Shown one piece after another: positions 20,990-32,026 of a stretch of DNA of 64,000 nt. The stretch's first letter is position 1, and each line of letters begins with the position of its first letter. The notes beneath the pieces were generated by a model. That model was not told the origin of the DNA. It ran no database searches and saw only the letters and a list, made by a program, of their open reading frames with translations. This DNA comes from Ornithodoros turicata (Eukaryota; Arthropoda; Arachnida; Ixodida; Argasidae), in the NCBI RefSeq assembly GCF_037126465.1, contig NC_088201.1, positions 20,816,550 through 20,880,549 on the forward strand, read 5' to 3'. The position numbers were made by a program, and so were the translations under genes.

Positions 20990-21060
20990 AGCGTTATGCG
21001 GTTCTGTTTTTAGAGTGTTCTGCACAATGGTTTGCCTTGAGCGTGCTATTAGGTGAAGTT
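20990..21060. repeat. two family A right-end fragments
   Basis: GAGCGTTATGCGGTTCTGTT...AGAGTG and GCGTGCTATTAGGTGAAGTT in tandem. Confidence 0.55.
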
Positions 21061-22022
21061 ACGTGAAACTGTCCTAATTTTTAGCACGTGCACATTGTAG
21101 GTTTCATGGCAAGCTTGGCGAAGTATGGAGAGGGCAGACCTTACGAGGTTGTGGCTCGAAAATGTTTGGAATACGCTGGGTTAGTTGATCTGTTTCTGGC
21201 TTCCAGTATCTTTCGTTACGCATGACATATACGTGGTCCATGCGCTGAGCATCAAGGCACGGCATGGTATAGGACTCACTCTAGGCTTGCGAAATGCGCG
21301 TTGGCGACAAGGTAGCTTTGTGTGCACATGCCATAATGCTAATAATGTGATCATAGCTGCAACTTTCCATTAAGTAACCACGTGATGTGATGTGAACGGA
21401 CACTCCGCTCGATTTTTATTTTTTCTCCAGTTGTATGACAAAAGCCATCACCACGTATGTCCTGACACACACGCACACGCTAAAAGTGACGATGATATGG
21501 GACAGCCGTTCGGCTGAAGGCTAACCTGTGCTTTCTGAAGAATTCGTGTGATGATAGATTACATTAGTATAAGCTTTGTATTGGCGTTGGACCAGTCAGT
21601 CAGCGACAACAAGGAAGCTGCATAGCGCTCGTGATCTGCTGCTCTGCAGTAGCGTGCTTGGCTTCTGGGGCTCCCGGAATAAGCCTCGTTATGTACACAC
21701 AGTGTACTTCACGTTACAGTTCGTTAGCGTGTTTGGCCTCGTCGAAGACATGGATACGCGCTGTTGGACCATGGTCCTGGTACATCGTTTCCAGAAGCGC
21801 ATGCAGATCTCATCGAAGCATGGCCAATTATATTCCAAGAAATGTATCTTCAGTTCTGGATGATGACACCGTACGTTCTGTTTTCCTGGGGATCAAGCCC
21901 AATTTTGTAAATCGAATTATGGTAATCAACATTTTAAGGTTAACTATACAACTTGGCGCGTCTCTTTCCGAAAAAAAGACATCCCACTCCTGCCTGTCGC
22001 AGAAATTTGTCCCGTTTTATGG
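21061..22022. other. unique DNA, no gene seen
   Basis: An open frame of 136 codons (21631-22041) overlaps another in a different frame, runs into a MITE and shows no domain; not accepted. Confidence 0.45.
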
Positions 22023-22024
22023 TA

Positions 22025-22196
22025 CAGTGAACCCTCGTTAATATGACCCCCGATAATCTGACATACGCGCTTTACGACCATACTCCTGGGGAACAACGCA
22101 GTGAAACCTCTGCAAATCCCCCCGTTAATATGACAATTCCGCATTATGACCAAAGTTTACGGGAACGACCATGGTCATAATAACGAGGGTTCACTG
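22025..22196. mobile_element. pogo/Tigger-like MITE, TSD TA
   Basis: 172 bp with inverted ends CAGTGAACCCTCGTTA / TAACGAGGGTTCACTG, flanked by TA (22023-22024 and 22197-22198). A second internal pair with CCGTTAATATGACAATTC is present. The CAGTGAA-CCTCGTTA termini are those of pogo-group Tc1/mariner elements (established knowledge). No transposase. Confidence 0.85.
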
Positions 22197-22198
22197 TA

Positions 22199-23694
22199 TA
22201 TCTATGTAGTGGTTTCACGGTAATCTATTAGAGCCTATAATCAATCTATAATCAATACTAAGTGACCGTAGCGAAAGTCCTTATCTTCCCGACAGTTTTT
22301 AAAACAATCAACATACCTATCCGAAATATTTCTCAAACGTGTAGCTATCAAATCTATGCCATATATTGCTATATACTCGTGTGAACATGCCACGTATTCC
22401 TTTGAAATGAATGTATTAAAAATGTATTCGCGCGTTGAAATCTGACTGTCTCCCAGTTATACGACGCCTATTATCCCCAAAGCCATCCTATATGAGTCTT
22501 AGTTATTATTTTCACTCGATGTCCCCACGTGCTTCACAACCACTAAATCTGGAAGGCTGTCACCAACGGCAGTTGTTATATTCGACGGAACAAGGCCGTT
22601 TAATCATGTGCCAGCTGCACCGAGCGGTGTTTTGCTTTTAGCTGCTTCTGCTCAATAAACCTCACTCGCGTGCAACCTTGTTGTTAAACTGGACCCCCCA
22701 CTACTTTCCTATTCCAAGTAGGCAGTGTCTGCATTCGGCTCCGGTATTCCAACCACGCAAGCATACGGAGCCAATTTTTGTTATTTCTCGAGCCATCTCT
22801 CCTACGCGTATACATTTGAAGCAGCCAAAAGGAAACGTTATACAACCTTATTGAGTCATGAGGCGTGGGGACAACTTTTAAAACGGTATGTCGCAACAGC
22901 AATTCTCGCCAGCGGCGCTATGAATTGCCACGCGCGGTTAGTGGACCGTTTTTGAGAACAAAGGGAGACAGGCTTTAAAAAGGGCGGCCCTCTCTCTGGG
23001 AGTTTCGTTCCGCGTTATATGCCGTATTAAAACGACGTGTGCTGCAGCGCCAAAAAGAGACCAAGGTCCGTTCTACCTTGGGTCCAATGCCCACGACAAG
23101 CAAATCGTAAAGGATTACCCTTGTGCAGTGGAGCCTCCACAGGGCTATTCTGCGCAGCTGGCGCCGTTCTGTTCGAGGGCTGTACCTCGTAACCACACAG
23201 TTTTGCCGCTCTATATTAGAGCGAGTGCTATACGTCTATGTATAGGAGAAAGCTCCTCGTGTTACGCGGTTTGCTTTCATACGACCTGCTCAGCTGCCTG
23301 GATGCCCCATTGGTATTCTTGGGGGTGGCTCGATAATAAAGTCAACCAGCGGAGCTCATACGTAGTGGAGGACCAAATGCATTCGTGCGGTCCAGCTTCT
23401 AGCACAGATTCAGCTTTGAGACCCTGGATGTGCCCCATGCACAGCGTTACAATACACAACTTCCTGGATCGAATAACCTTGAATTTAATTTAATTTTAAT
23501 CCAATAATAAGCGGTTTCCAAGCTCGAATGAACGTGACATACTACTCAGGTGAAGAACGAAGAATACCCGAACGAAGAATACCGCGAAGAATGATACTCG
23601 GCACTCCGACGGGACGGTAGAATATGGGTACTCAAAAAAGCTGCAATGGAGAAGCGGACCAATACGTCTGAAGCGCACCTTAGCTGCAACCCGA
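22199..23694. other. unique DNA, no gene confirmed
   Basis: The 121-codon frame at 23128-23493 has no recognised domain. No repeats identified. Confidence 0.45.
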
Positions 23695-23822
23695 GATTAT
23701 GTTAATTGTCGCAAAAAGGTGTACGTCTTCCATTTTCAACTAATCACGAGAGTGAACGATGTTCGGGATGATGGTCGGCTAGAAGCGTGTTATGCTGTGA
23801 AGTTATGTTTTAAGGATGTGGG
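23695..23822. repeat. family A fragment (right half)
   Basis: From GTTAATTGTCGCAAAAAGG to GTTATGCTGTGAAGTTATG and the TTTTAAGGATG end. Confidence 0.65.
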
Positions 23823-23934
23823 TTTGCTGACCCTTACTCATTGCACAAAGAACTTCTAGTCGCGACACCAACCCATCCGCTCATCTACTTTCAACCTTAA
23901 TCTATCTAGCTCACCATACTTCATCCCGTCTCAT

Positions 23935-24007
23935 CTCGGCTCTTGTCGTGACGCTGCCCACAGGAATGAGGCCAACAACGGCAAGCCGCCATCGCCACCA
24001 CCCCTAC
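23935..24007 (+). repeat. SINE type 2 3'-end fragment
   Basis: TCGTGACGCTGCCCACAGG, GAGGCCAACAACGGCAAGCC and a CACCACC tail, ending exactly at the next family A copy. Confidence 0.7.
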
Positions 24008-24009
24008 CA

Positions 24010-24250
24010 CACTCTAAGAACAGAACTTCTTCACATAACACGACCTGCGCCAACCATTTTACCAAATGATACATTTATGGCTTCTGATTAGGACAGGGCG
24101 TACGCACTTTCATAACAATTAACATGACTGCATAAGTGTCACAAAAAGCCGTATGCCTCTCGTTTGCAAAGATTGGGGGTGAGAACGATGTCATTCGGGC
24201 GGGTGGTTATCTAGGAACGTGTTATGCAGTGAAGATCCGTTTTTAGAGTG
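24010..24250. mobile_element. family A MITE, TSD CA
   Basis: 241 bp; ends CACTCTAAGAACAGAACTTC and TTTTTAGAGTG. CA flanks both sides (24008-24009, 24251-24252). The arms are less similar than in the best copies. Confidence 0.78.
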
Positions 24251-24424
24251 CACCGGGTAACCCGAAATCCGTCGCTCAAAACAAGTCAACAGAGCAAGCA
24301 TTGCCTTGCACGGTCGACGAGAGAGGTGCAGCGAGCCACAGAATCGAAGAAAAAAAAAAAAAAGGAGGGCGGAGAGGTATCCCATTTTTACGAGTCGAGT
24401 TCCCGTCAGAATGAGATCGCGACC

Positions 24425-24772
24425 TCTTAGAGCGCAGCTCTTAGGCGCCCGTTTCTGCGTTGAGCGGCGTCGGCGTTGTAACCGGCAGAGCGAACGAGGA
24501 GCGAAGCGAAGGATGAAAGTACAGGAGAGCGTGAGGAGGGAAGCAGCGGGGGAGCGTACGGCGAGAGTGAAGAGGGTGCGCGGAGGAAAGCGAAGAAGGA
24601 GGGCACGGCGAAAGCGAAGAGGAGGTGAGGAGGAAAGAGAAGGAGGAGGGTGCTACGAGAGCAGTCGAATGAGCCACGTTCGGTCTGTGGCTTCTGCCTA
24701 TACAAGCGCAATAAAACACGCTCATGACCATCATAACCATCAATAACAGGGATAGGAGTGCTACCTGGAGAA
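24425..24772 (+). repeat. possible solo LTR (low confidence)
   Basis: Purine-rich segment starting AGAGCGCAGCTCTTAGGCGCC and ending AACAGGGATAGGAGTGCTACC, with CTATACAAG then CAATAAAACACGC, i.e. a polyadenylation signal downstream of a TATA-like motif. I recall similar sequence as a tick LTR, but no second copy or target duplication is present in the window. Confidence 0.4.
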
Positions 24773-25005
24773 GTTACTATGTGTGGAAAATAAAAACAGT
24801 GGTGTATAGCTCAACAGCTGCGCTCAACATTTCGCATTACCGACTATCGTAATCGTCCAGTGATTTTTTTTTGTTTTTTGTATTGATAGTTCACGTGTTC
24901 AGTACCAGTAACCTTGTCATCTTTGCTTAGTGCTTGAACGGGAGGTTCATCCGATAAAAACAAAGGTAAAATCAAGACGGCCACGGGCACCATTCTGCAC
25001 TCTTA

Positions 25006-25160
25006 AAATGAACTTCACCGCATAGCATGCTCTTAGCCAACCGTCATCTCCAATGATATCGTTATCTGCCCTGATTTGTTGAAAACGGGAGGTGTACGGC
25101 TTTTTGAGACACTTATGCTGTTCATAATTGTCACAAAGGCGTACGCCTGCCGTTTTCAAT
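25006..25160. mobile_element. family A MITE, right arm deleted
   Basis: CACTCTTAAAATGAACTTCA left end through GTCACAAAGGCGTACGCCTG, then stops at TTTTCAATTGTCGGG. Confidence 0.78.
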
Positions 25161-26206
25161 TGTCGGGCTTCTTGAAAAGGAGAAGGAAAGCGTATAAACC
25201 TTTGCACTTTAGTGCCCCTTTGAGGGTGATCGCATTATCACTTACACAAATGCTGCCCAGACGGACGGCACTTTCTGTGATTTATAGACACCTCCGACGT
25301 GCAGAGGCATTGTTCCTTGGGAGGAAAGTGGGGCAGAGGCACTCTTTCTTCATATCGCGAAGAAGGCTTTGAGGTACACCGAAAAACAACTCTCGATGTC
25401 ATTTTCCCGGGTTGCGGTTGGAAAACCACCTCACCCTGGAATCGTGGGACTTCAGCATTGTTTGGGTGCTGGGCCTTACGGATCGGCTGAATCGCAAGTT
25501 CAACATAAGGGAAGCCATCGGGAATGAGATTAGTGTGAGGTGACGCCATACAATTCCTGTTAGGCAAGCTGCACGAACCTAACTTGAACTAACCTCACTT
25601 AACGAGATTAGCAGGAAGAGACTTCATACCACAGCCGTGAGGCAAGCTGCCACGAAGCTAACCTGGACTAACCTGAACTGATATAACTAGGAAACTAACA
25701 TTCATAGCTGACGCGTAGATTCCCGTCAAGATCTAGCGCCTTCCGCTTGCCTCACCGCTAATTTCGTCCCTGATGGCTGCTCTTATATTGAACTTGTTCA
25801 ATTCTCATAAGGGGGTCGTCAGCAGTATGAGGCTTCATTTGCAGGTCTTCGTGTTTTACTGCGAGGATATCGGATAAAACTATTACCGACGTCGAAAGAA
25901 GTTATAAAAACGACGCACTGAAACAGTCGCTTTGTTTACAAACCGTTTGACTAGCACACCACAGTTTGGCTGCCGATCACGGGCACAGCCATCTTTATGG
26001 TCACGTGTGTGTTGACGTTTGCAATGAAGTGTGACCAGGACCTGTCCAGCATGCATTGCGCTCGCCCGGCACGCTTTCGTCTATAGAGCAATACATTGCA
26101 TAGGGCACCCCTGTGGCTACGACTATCACCAGGGCAGCATAGTCCTTCGAGAATGTTGTGTTTGTCAGTTTGTCTGTTCCAGCCTTAGCCTTAGCCTTAG
26201 CAAATC
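25161..26206. other. unique DNA with a short direct repeat
   Basis: Two related units beginning AGGCAAGCTGC at about 25562 and 25643, each followed by ACGAA, CTAAC and a second CTAACCT. A CTTAGC triplet repeat lies at 26181-26200. No gene seen. Confidence 0.45.
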
Positions 26207-26209
26207 TTA

Positions 26210-26791
26210 TACCCCTGTCACACGGCATTTTCAATGCGGATTGAATCCGATCCGCATCGAGTTTCTCAAGAGCGTTCGGTGCGCGATGCTGTTACATGGT
26301 CCAACTCAATGCGTATTAAAAGTTGGGCTTGTCGACAGGTGGCGCAAACAGCCCCGAGGCAGTACGCTGGGATTGACAAATATGTTCCTAAAGTCGAGAA
26401 TAACCGCATCCGCTTCCGCATTGCGCTGTTTACTAAGCCTTAAAGGGGGCGCGGTGTCGAGTGGTCGAGATTAAACAAATTAGCAAACGCAGTCACCCGT
26501 CATACCTAGACTAAAACTGTAACCGTGAAATTTCATGGGCTTGTATAGGAACATTTGCGAATTAATGTAATGTTTTTGTTGACTACTATACAAATTCGCT
26601 GAGTTCGAGGATGCCAATGACGGTCTTCAATTCGTCTTGAGAATCTCAATCCCGTTTAACAAACTGGATCGGGTTAAGCAGGATCGAAGTTCGACCCTGC
26701 TCGAACGTGTTCGTGTAGCAGCGCCGGATCCGCATTGAGCTCGATGAGCATTGGCTCAATGCGGATTTAAAGTGTTCGTGTGACAGAGGTA
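26210..26791. mobile_element. Harbinger-like MITE, TSD TTA
   Basis: 582 bp; ends TACCCCTGTCACACGG and TACCTCTGTCACACGA (right, inward). Subterminal TCAATGCGGATT motifs occur on both sides. TTA flanks both sides (26207-26209, 26792-26794). Interior open frames do not show a transposase or Myb-like domain. Confidence 0.72.
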
Positions 26792-26794
26792 TTA

Positions 26795-27829
26795 GCCTTT
26801 CCGTTGTTTTCCGTCATGTCTTTCCAAATGTTCCACAATTGCAGGATGATGAGAAGGAGTCTGGGACACGCTTCGTCTGGCGTTCAATAATTTCGTCGAG
26901 AATGTCAGGGTCACAAAAGTACAAGGAGTTGGTTGAAGGGGGGAAGGTGTTGCGTAAACCTGCAGCAATCCAAGCGAAGCTCCTTTCGCAAGCATGCCTT
27001 AGCATCCAAGATAGTTCGATGGCCATCGAAGGTGCGTGATTGAATTGTTACTTCGACCTCCCAAGTAAAGAAAAGGAGGTCCAGGTGCGTTAGAACTTGT
27101 AGCGGCCCGTGGACGACGACGGCGCGCCACTACTACCGCGCGCCATGGCACAAGTCAATCAGTTCTATCGGTATCGTCCTGGATTGAAGCAACAGGCTGA
27201 GAAGCTCCCCAGTGCATCCGGTCCGATCAGGATTCATGTAGAGCAACACCATCTCCTCTACAGACCAAAGGTCCCGAAGACCAACGAGTAGAACGTCTCG
27301 TTCCGAGCCCAGGCATCCACTGCCTCGTTCCGTTCTTCTCACGAGCCTCAGTCACATCAGTCAGTAACGATTGGTCGCTGACATGCCACTGGCGATGGGT
27401 CTACCACCGTTCAAACCTCCCACCATAAGTTGACATATGACGACATTGTCATCCAACGTACAGCCATAGAAAACCGGTAGTGTCTGCCAATTCCACGCTG
27501 AACGACGCAGAAGTCTATGCTACACACACAGCAGTGGTACGAAGAGTTACACAACACACACAGAACCTTCAAAGATACGTACGTCAGTCAAGCACACAGT
27601 CAGACGCAGCCCATTCATCCGCACGCCCTGGTGCATCCGCTATGGCCTTCACAGCTGTCCCAGCCTTTACTTTCGCGTGTGCCTTCCCATTTCTGTACTT
27701 TATGGTTACCAAGTAGCGCTGCAATGCTAAAGCCCAACGAATTAGTTTTGAATTATGTGGCGCACTCTGTTAAGTAAGACAGCGGATTGTGCACAGAGAC
27801 CACAAGGAGAACCAAACAATCAGTTATCA
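26795..27829. other. unique DNA, no gene confirmed
   Basis: Open frames of 60-86 codons on both strands, no domain recognised. The right part may be the decayed tail of the adjacent gypsy relic. Confidence 0.4.
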
Positions 27830-28082
27830 AAACTTTTTAGCGACCAAATTATTGTGTAAGCTTCGTTTTCGATGGTCGCCCACTTCTTTTGCGTAGGGGT
27901 GAGTTTACAACTGAGATCGGCGACTCTAGCTCTACTTGAACTTGAGCTAAACAAGCTCCTATAGCGTACTCAGATGCATATGCAAAGAGCCAGTACGGTT
28001 CCGATGAATCAAGTGTCGAAAGAGCTGTGGCCGAACATAGTGCAGTTTTTAAAGTATCGAAAGCCCTTTGAGCCCTTTCCGA
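27830..28082 (-). pseudogene. gypsy RNase H fragment
   Basis: Follows the connection region. Readable pieces are FDTLKTALCSATALSTLDSS, ASEYAIGACLAQ (about 27960-28000) and, after a frame change, LTPTQKKWATIENEAYTIIW (about 27845-27905). These match the start and middle of a Ty3/gypsy RNase H. Broken by frameshift; the remainder and the integrase are absent. Confidence 0.8.
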
Positions 28083-29835
28083 CTAAGGTACTATGTTTGG
28101 AGTCCCCTTGCCGGTTAACTCAGTTAGCGGGAACGCTAGCTCCGCGAATTTAGGTATACAAGCCCAGTAGTAACCAAACAGTCCCAGAGCGAACCGTATG
28201 CCCCGCTTTGTTTTGGGGGGCTCTAATCCGTTGATAGCTGTCAGCTTCGAAGGATCTGGGGTGTGCTCACCAGAACCGATTCGGTGCCCCATATACCTAC
28301 GTTACCGATGGTTGTGCAAATTTATAATTGCCAGCAACAGTTAGCCCTAATCAATTCGTTAAAAGCTGTGCGTAAGTGCCCTAAATGGTGTTGCCAAGTC
28401 AGCGAGAAAATTGTGATGTCATCAATATATGCCGCTGCATATTCTCGATGTCTGCGCAACAAAGCATGTAAATTGTCCTTAAAGGGACAGTCCGGAAAAA
28501 CCGGAAGTTGATTTTTTCCAACTGTCACGGAAGCTTACATGCTGGGTGGAAAGTTTCAGCTCACAAAACGGCGTGGTTTTCGAGATATCGAATAAAAAAT
28601 ACTCCTCTGAAGTCATCCGGTTTCGTTTTTCTCCCTCGCATACTCCTTGCCCCAAGGATCCTCTATGTACGTCAGTCGTCACGTGAGCATGACGTCCCCA
28701 ATGGACAAAGTGGAGCGGAGGACTGCGCCGTTGCTGGGAATGCAGAGAGGTGTTTTTGTCTATGAGTGTACTGAACAGAAGGCTACGTCGTGATACCTGT
28801 GTTTACATTGACGCTACTCTGCATTTTAGTCTACATAACGCGTGATTGCTACTCAAAAACATCATAATGGACAAATGCTAGCACGCAACAATCAACTATC
28901 GCGCAAACAGGCATGCACAAGTCACGTGCGGCATTGCTCTTATGCACGTCACGCGAGAGCTCGCTGCGGCCTTTACTCGGGACCAACTGCGGCATAGAAA
29001 AATGTCGATTATAAATCGTGCGATACGATTTCTTCTGAAATATTTTGCATAGTTGTTGTGAGGAGTATTAGAAATCATAAGGCGGTGTTTCCCAGACCTA
29101 TGTTTTCGACCGGACTGTCACTTTAATGTGCAACGATAGAAGATAGCTTTTGATTATCCTCCACAAGCGGTAGTTGCCAATAACGCTGGCGAAGGTCTAA
29201 AAGCGTAAAAACTCTGTACGCCCTACATCTGTAGTGTGCTATTTTGTCTTCCCGCTCTGTTGATTGAGTGCCCGTGAGTTTGAGTTCAGAGTTTTGACAG
29301 AGTTTGCAGTAGCAATACAGCTTTTGCAATGGAGCAGGTAGCACCCCTGGTGTGTTGTTGGAAGCTCCAAGGTTTATCTTATTTTACTAATTAACTAACT
29401 AACTACTTTTAATAGTAACTCCTCAGGGAGAGACATTGGTAATGCATCCTCTTTGGTTGCTTCATTCAGGGTACGATAATCTACAAACATGCATATCCTT
29501 CCGTGTTTCTTTGCAATGGACAATCGGATGCGCAAAATCACTTTCTACTAGGTATACCAGCCCTTGAGCCAAACGAAAGAAACTTCGTCCGTGATAGCAG
29601 CGCTGAAGACATGCCCCTCTTTGAGCTCAATTTGGTGCTCTCGCACTTTTGCAACCTTTAGCTTGGTATGGAACAAAACTGCGTGCTCCTGAAGTACCAC
29701 GTACATTTCATCCCTTTGCCCGAGAGAAAGGTGATCCAACCTTTCTAGCATCGAGTCAGTGGTTCCTTTTTGCTCTTCGGAAACCGACGGTGCACAACTA
29801 ACTTCACCAAACTCTTCTTCGCCCTCAAAGATCAT
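28083..29835 (-). pseudogene. gypsy reverse transcriptase, disrupted
   Basis: From upstream on the minus strand: a pre-RT linker with LDHLSLGQRDEMYVVLQEH (about 29690-29750), FVDYRTLNEATKEDALPM (about 29435-29490), VFTLLDLRQRYWQLPLVEDN (about 29145-29205), then the MITE. After it come EYAAAYIDDITIFS (about 28390-28440, catalytic YIDD retained) and FALGLFGYYWACIPKFAEL (about 28130-28195) of the connection domain. Stops and frameshifts occur between the blocks. The RT segment between SSIVAH and the catalytic block is missing, so some deletion accompanies or precedes the MITE insertion. Confidence 0.86.
28483..29122. mobile_element. TTAA-flanked MITE inside gypsy relic 2
   Basis: 640 bp. The left end is AGGGACAGTCCGG and the right end, inward, AGTGACAGTCCGG. 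TTAA flanks both sides (28479-28482, 29123-29126). A TTAA duplication is typical of piggyBac and some Kolobok/Sola3 elements; the ends do not start with the usual CCC of piggyBac, so the superfamily is left open. The interior has no domain. Confidence 0.8.
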
Positions 29836-29875
29836 ACCAACCTGCCCTACCCTACGTGGTATGGTCGTAGTCTGT

Positions 29876-30435
29876 TGGCATGTAGTATACTGTTTGGCGC
29901 TTGCCTAACACATCCTCTGTAATATACTATACCGGGTGTCCCACCGAAATCCCCCGGCTGGATAATTCATGAACAGGTGGCGCCATCGAAGAAATTTCTT
30001 TTTGGTAGAGATCCTTAGGACATCGGCATGAACTGAGTAGTGTGCGGCTCATTTGCATACACTCACTAATTAAATAAACGTGCTAACTTTCAACTTTTAC
30101 TTCGCACGCTTACGGAACCTCTGTTTTACGCATCGGGACCTTCAGCGAAAAATATTCCAAGAAAAAAAAAAGGCATCGACACTTAGTGATTTTTCCGAGT
30201 AATTAATTGATTTCGGTTTACATATTTCTTGCGCGGAGCTGTGCACCAATGCGCTCTTTGGATCAGCTATCCGGCTGTCAATTTCCAGTTCATCCGCCTG
30301 GTTCACGCACGAGGGCGACGGAAGATTAGGAACAGCCGCAAGACACGCTTTGGTATTCGTTCTCAAAGCGACTGATATATGCCTTTCTGCACCGCTTCCG
30401 GTTGGTTGCCAAGACGACATCCGGTTTCGCAGCAA
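29876..30435. other. unique DNA, possible repeat end at 29936
   Basis: CCGGGTGTCCCACCGAAATC at 29935 resembles ends of dispersed arthropod repeats; no partner end found. No gene. Confidence 0.4.
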
Positions 30436-30620
30436 ACACGCTCTGCGCCAACCACTATGCCGTTTCATGCAGTTATCGCTTTCGATTTGAGGAGAGAGAG
30501 GGCCGTATACGCCTTTTTATGGGAATTAAAATTGCCACAAAGAGGCGTACGCCTCCCATTTTCAACAAATCAGGAAAGTGAAAGATTCTGCATGGCGGCT
30601 GGTTCCGAGCGTCTTTAGTC
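30436..30620. mobile_element. family A MITE, ends decayed
   Basis: GCTCTGCGCCAACCACTATG left arm, GAGGCGTACGCCTCCC centre and GGCTGGTTCCGAGCGT right arm; termini missing. Confidence 0.65.
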
Positions 30621-30796
30621 GCGGAAGGACCGGAAATCTTCGTAGCACCGGAAGTTGTGACGGGGGCTTGTTTATGTTTACCCGAGAATGTCATGTATAA
30701 ACAGTGCTGGCGGTTCTGTCGTTCCGTAGGTGAGATAGCGTGCTCTTATCATGGATGATAACGAATGCGCCACGAGCGCTGTGAACTAGTGGGGTA

Positions 30797-31027
30797 CACT
30801 CTCAAAAATTAGCTATACCACATAGCATGCTCCTTGCCAACCATCATCCCGAATGACAACGTTCTCGCTCGATTTGTTAGAAACTGGAGGCGGGGCCTTT
30901 TTGGCCTTATGTCCGGCATAATTGGTACAAAAAAAAAAAAAAGCGTACGCCTCCCATTTTCCTCACATCAAGGGAGAGAACGTTGTCATTGGATAGGAGC
31001 GTGCTATGCGGTGAAGTTTTAAGAGTG
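30797..31027. mobile_element. family A MITE, complete, TSD TA
   Basis: 231 bp; CACTCTCAAAAATTAGC left end, AAGTTTTAAGAGTG right end, TA on both sides. Right arm has a 14-A run before GCGTACGCC and a short deletion. Confidence 0.82.
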
Positions 31028-31092
31028 TAGGCTACACTAGGCTAGGCCCGCGCGCCGCTAGGCTCGCAGGGCTCGCTAGGAAGCCAACTATA

Positions 31093-31313
31093 CACTCTTA
31101 AAAATGAACTTCACCGCATAGCACGCTGCTAGCCAACCATCATCTCGAATGATATCGTTATCTGCCCTGATTTGTTGAAAACGGGAGGCTTACGCCTTTT
31201 TGTGACACTTATGCTGTTCATAATTGTCACAAAAAAGGCGAACGCCTCCCGTTATCAACAAATCAGGGCAGATAACGATATCATTCGAGATGATGGTTGG
31301 CTAGGAGCGTGCT
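31093..31313. mobile_element. family A MITE, right terminus lost
   Basis: CACTCTTAAAAATGAACTTC left end, TA before it; arms almost identical until GGCTAGGAGCGTGCT, where a different family A copy begins. Confidence 0.85.
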
Positions 31314-31506
31314 CAGAACCCCACTCCGAATGATACTGCTCTCTCGCTGAAAATAAGATGCTTACGCCTTTTTGTGACCATACGAGTATTTGTCAATTGC
31401 CATAAAAAGGCGTACGCCTCATTCTCTCCTCAAATCAGAAACGACAACTGTATCATTCTGGGTGGCCTTGATCGTGTTATGTGGCGAAGTTATCTTTTTA
31501 GAATGT
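31314..31506. mobile_element. family A MITE, left terminus lost
   Basis: From CCGAATGATACTGCTCTC to GTGTTATGTGGCGAAGTTA and TTTTTAGAATG. Confidence 0.68.
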
Positions 31507-31534
31507 CAGGTAGTGAAAGCGCGCTTATACAGTT

Positions 31535-31776
31535 GAAGAACAGACTTCACCGCAAAACACGCTGAAGGTCAGCCATTGCGCAGAATGATGCCGTTTCGCT
31601 TCTAATTTGTGGACAGGGCGTACGCCTCTCTGTGACACTTACATTAACATAACTGCAGAAGTATCAATTATGTGTATCACAATCAGGTGTACTCCTCCCG
31701 TTTTCAATCCTTCAGAAGAGAAAACTATATCATTGTGAAGGAGCGTGTTATGCAATGAAGTTCTGTTTATAGAGTG
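31535..31776. mobile_element. family A MITE, diverged
   Basis: GAACAGACTTCACCGCAAAAC left arm to GTTATGCAATGAAGTTCTG and TTATAGAGTG right end; it directly abuts the next copy. Confidence 0.72.
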
Positions 31777-32026
31777 CACCTTTAACACAGAACTTCACCA
31801 CATAACACGCTATCGGCCAACCATTGCACAGAATGATACCGTTAGCACTCCTGATTTGTGGAAAGCGCGGGGCATACGACTTTTTCTGACAATTAACATA
31901 ACTGCATAAGTGCCACAAAAAGGAGTGCGCCTCACGTTTTTCACCAATCAGGGTGCAGAACGACGTCACTCGGGATGGTGGTTGGCTAAGAGCGTACTAT
32001 GCGGTGAAGTTCCGTGTTGAAGAGTG
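31777..32026. mobile_element. family A MITE, TSD TG
   Basis: 250 bp; CACCTTTAACACAGAACTTC left end; TGAAGAGTG right end; TG follows on the right and precedes on the left (the last two bases of the neighbour). Confidence 0.75.

Larger units (their letters stand above)
27830..29875 (-). mobile_element. second Ty3/gypsy relic, split by a TTAA element
   Basis: Minus-strand pol fragments in the order pre-RT linker, RT, RNase H. No LTRs, gag, protease or integrase were found, so this is an internal fragment. Its motifs differ from gypsy element 1 (for example YIDD against YFDD), so it is another lineage. Interrupted at 28483-29122 by a MITE. Confidence 0.85.

Noticed and set aside
21631..22041. 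136-codon plus-strand frame
   Set aside because: Overlaps another long frame in a different phase, ends inside a pogo-like MITE, no recognised domain.
24306..24746. 146-codon Arg/Lys/Glu-rich open frame on the plus strand with a complementary frame on the minus strand
   Set aside because: Composition is that of a purine-rich repeat (possible LTR); low complexity explains the open frames.
26181..26200. Telomere-like repeat (CTTAGC)n
   Set aside because: Only three units, and the unit is not the arthropod TTAGG.
28083..29835. Both gypsy relics belong to the same family
   Set aside because: Catalytic and RNase H blocks differ (YFDD/YIDD and different flanking residues), and gypsy 2 has no LTR match to gypsy 1.
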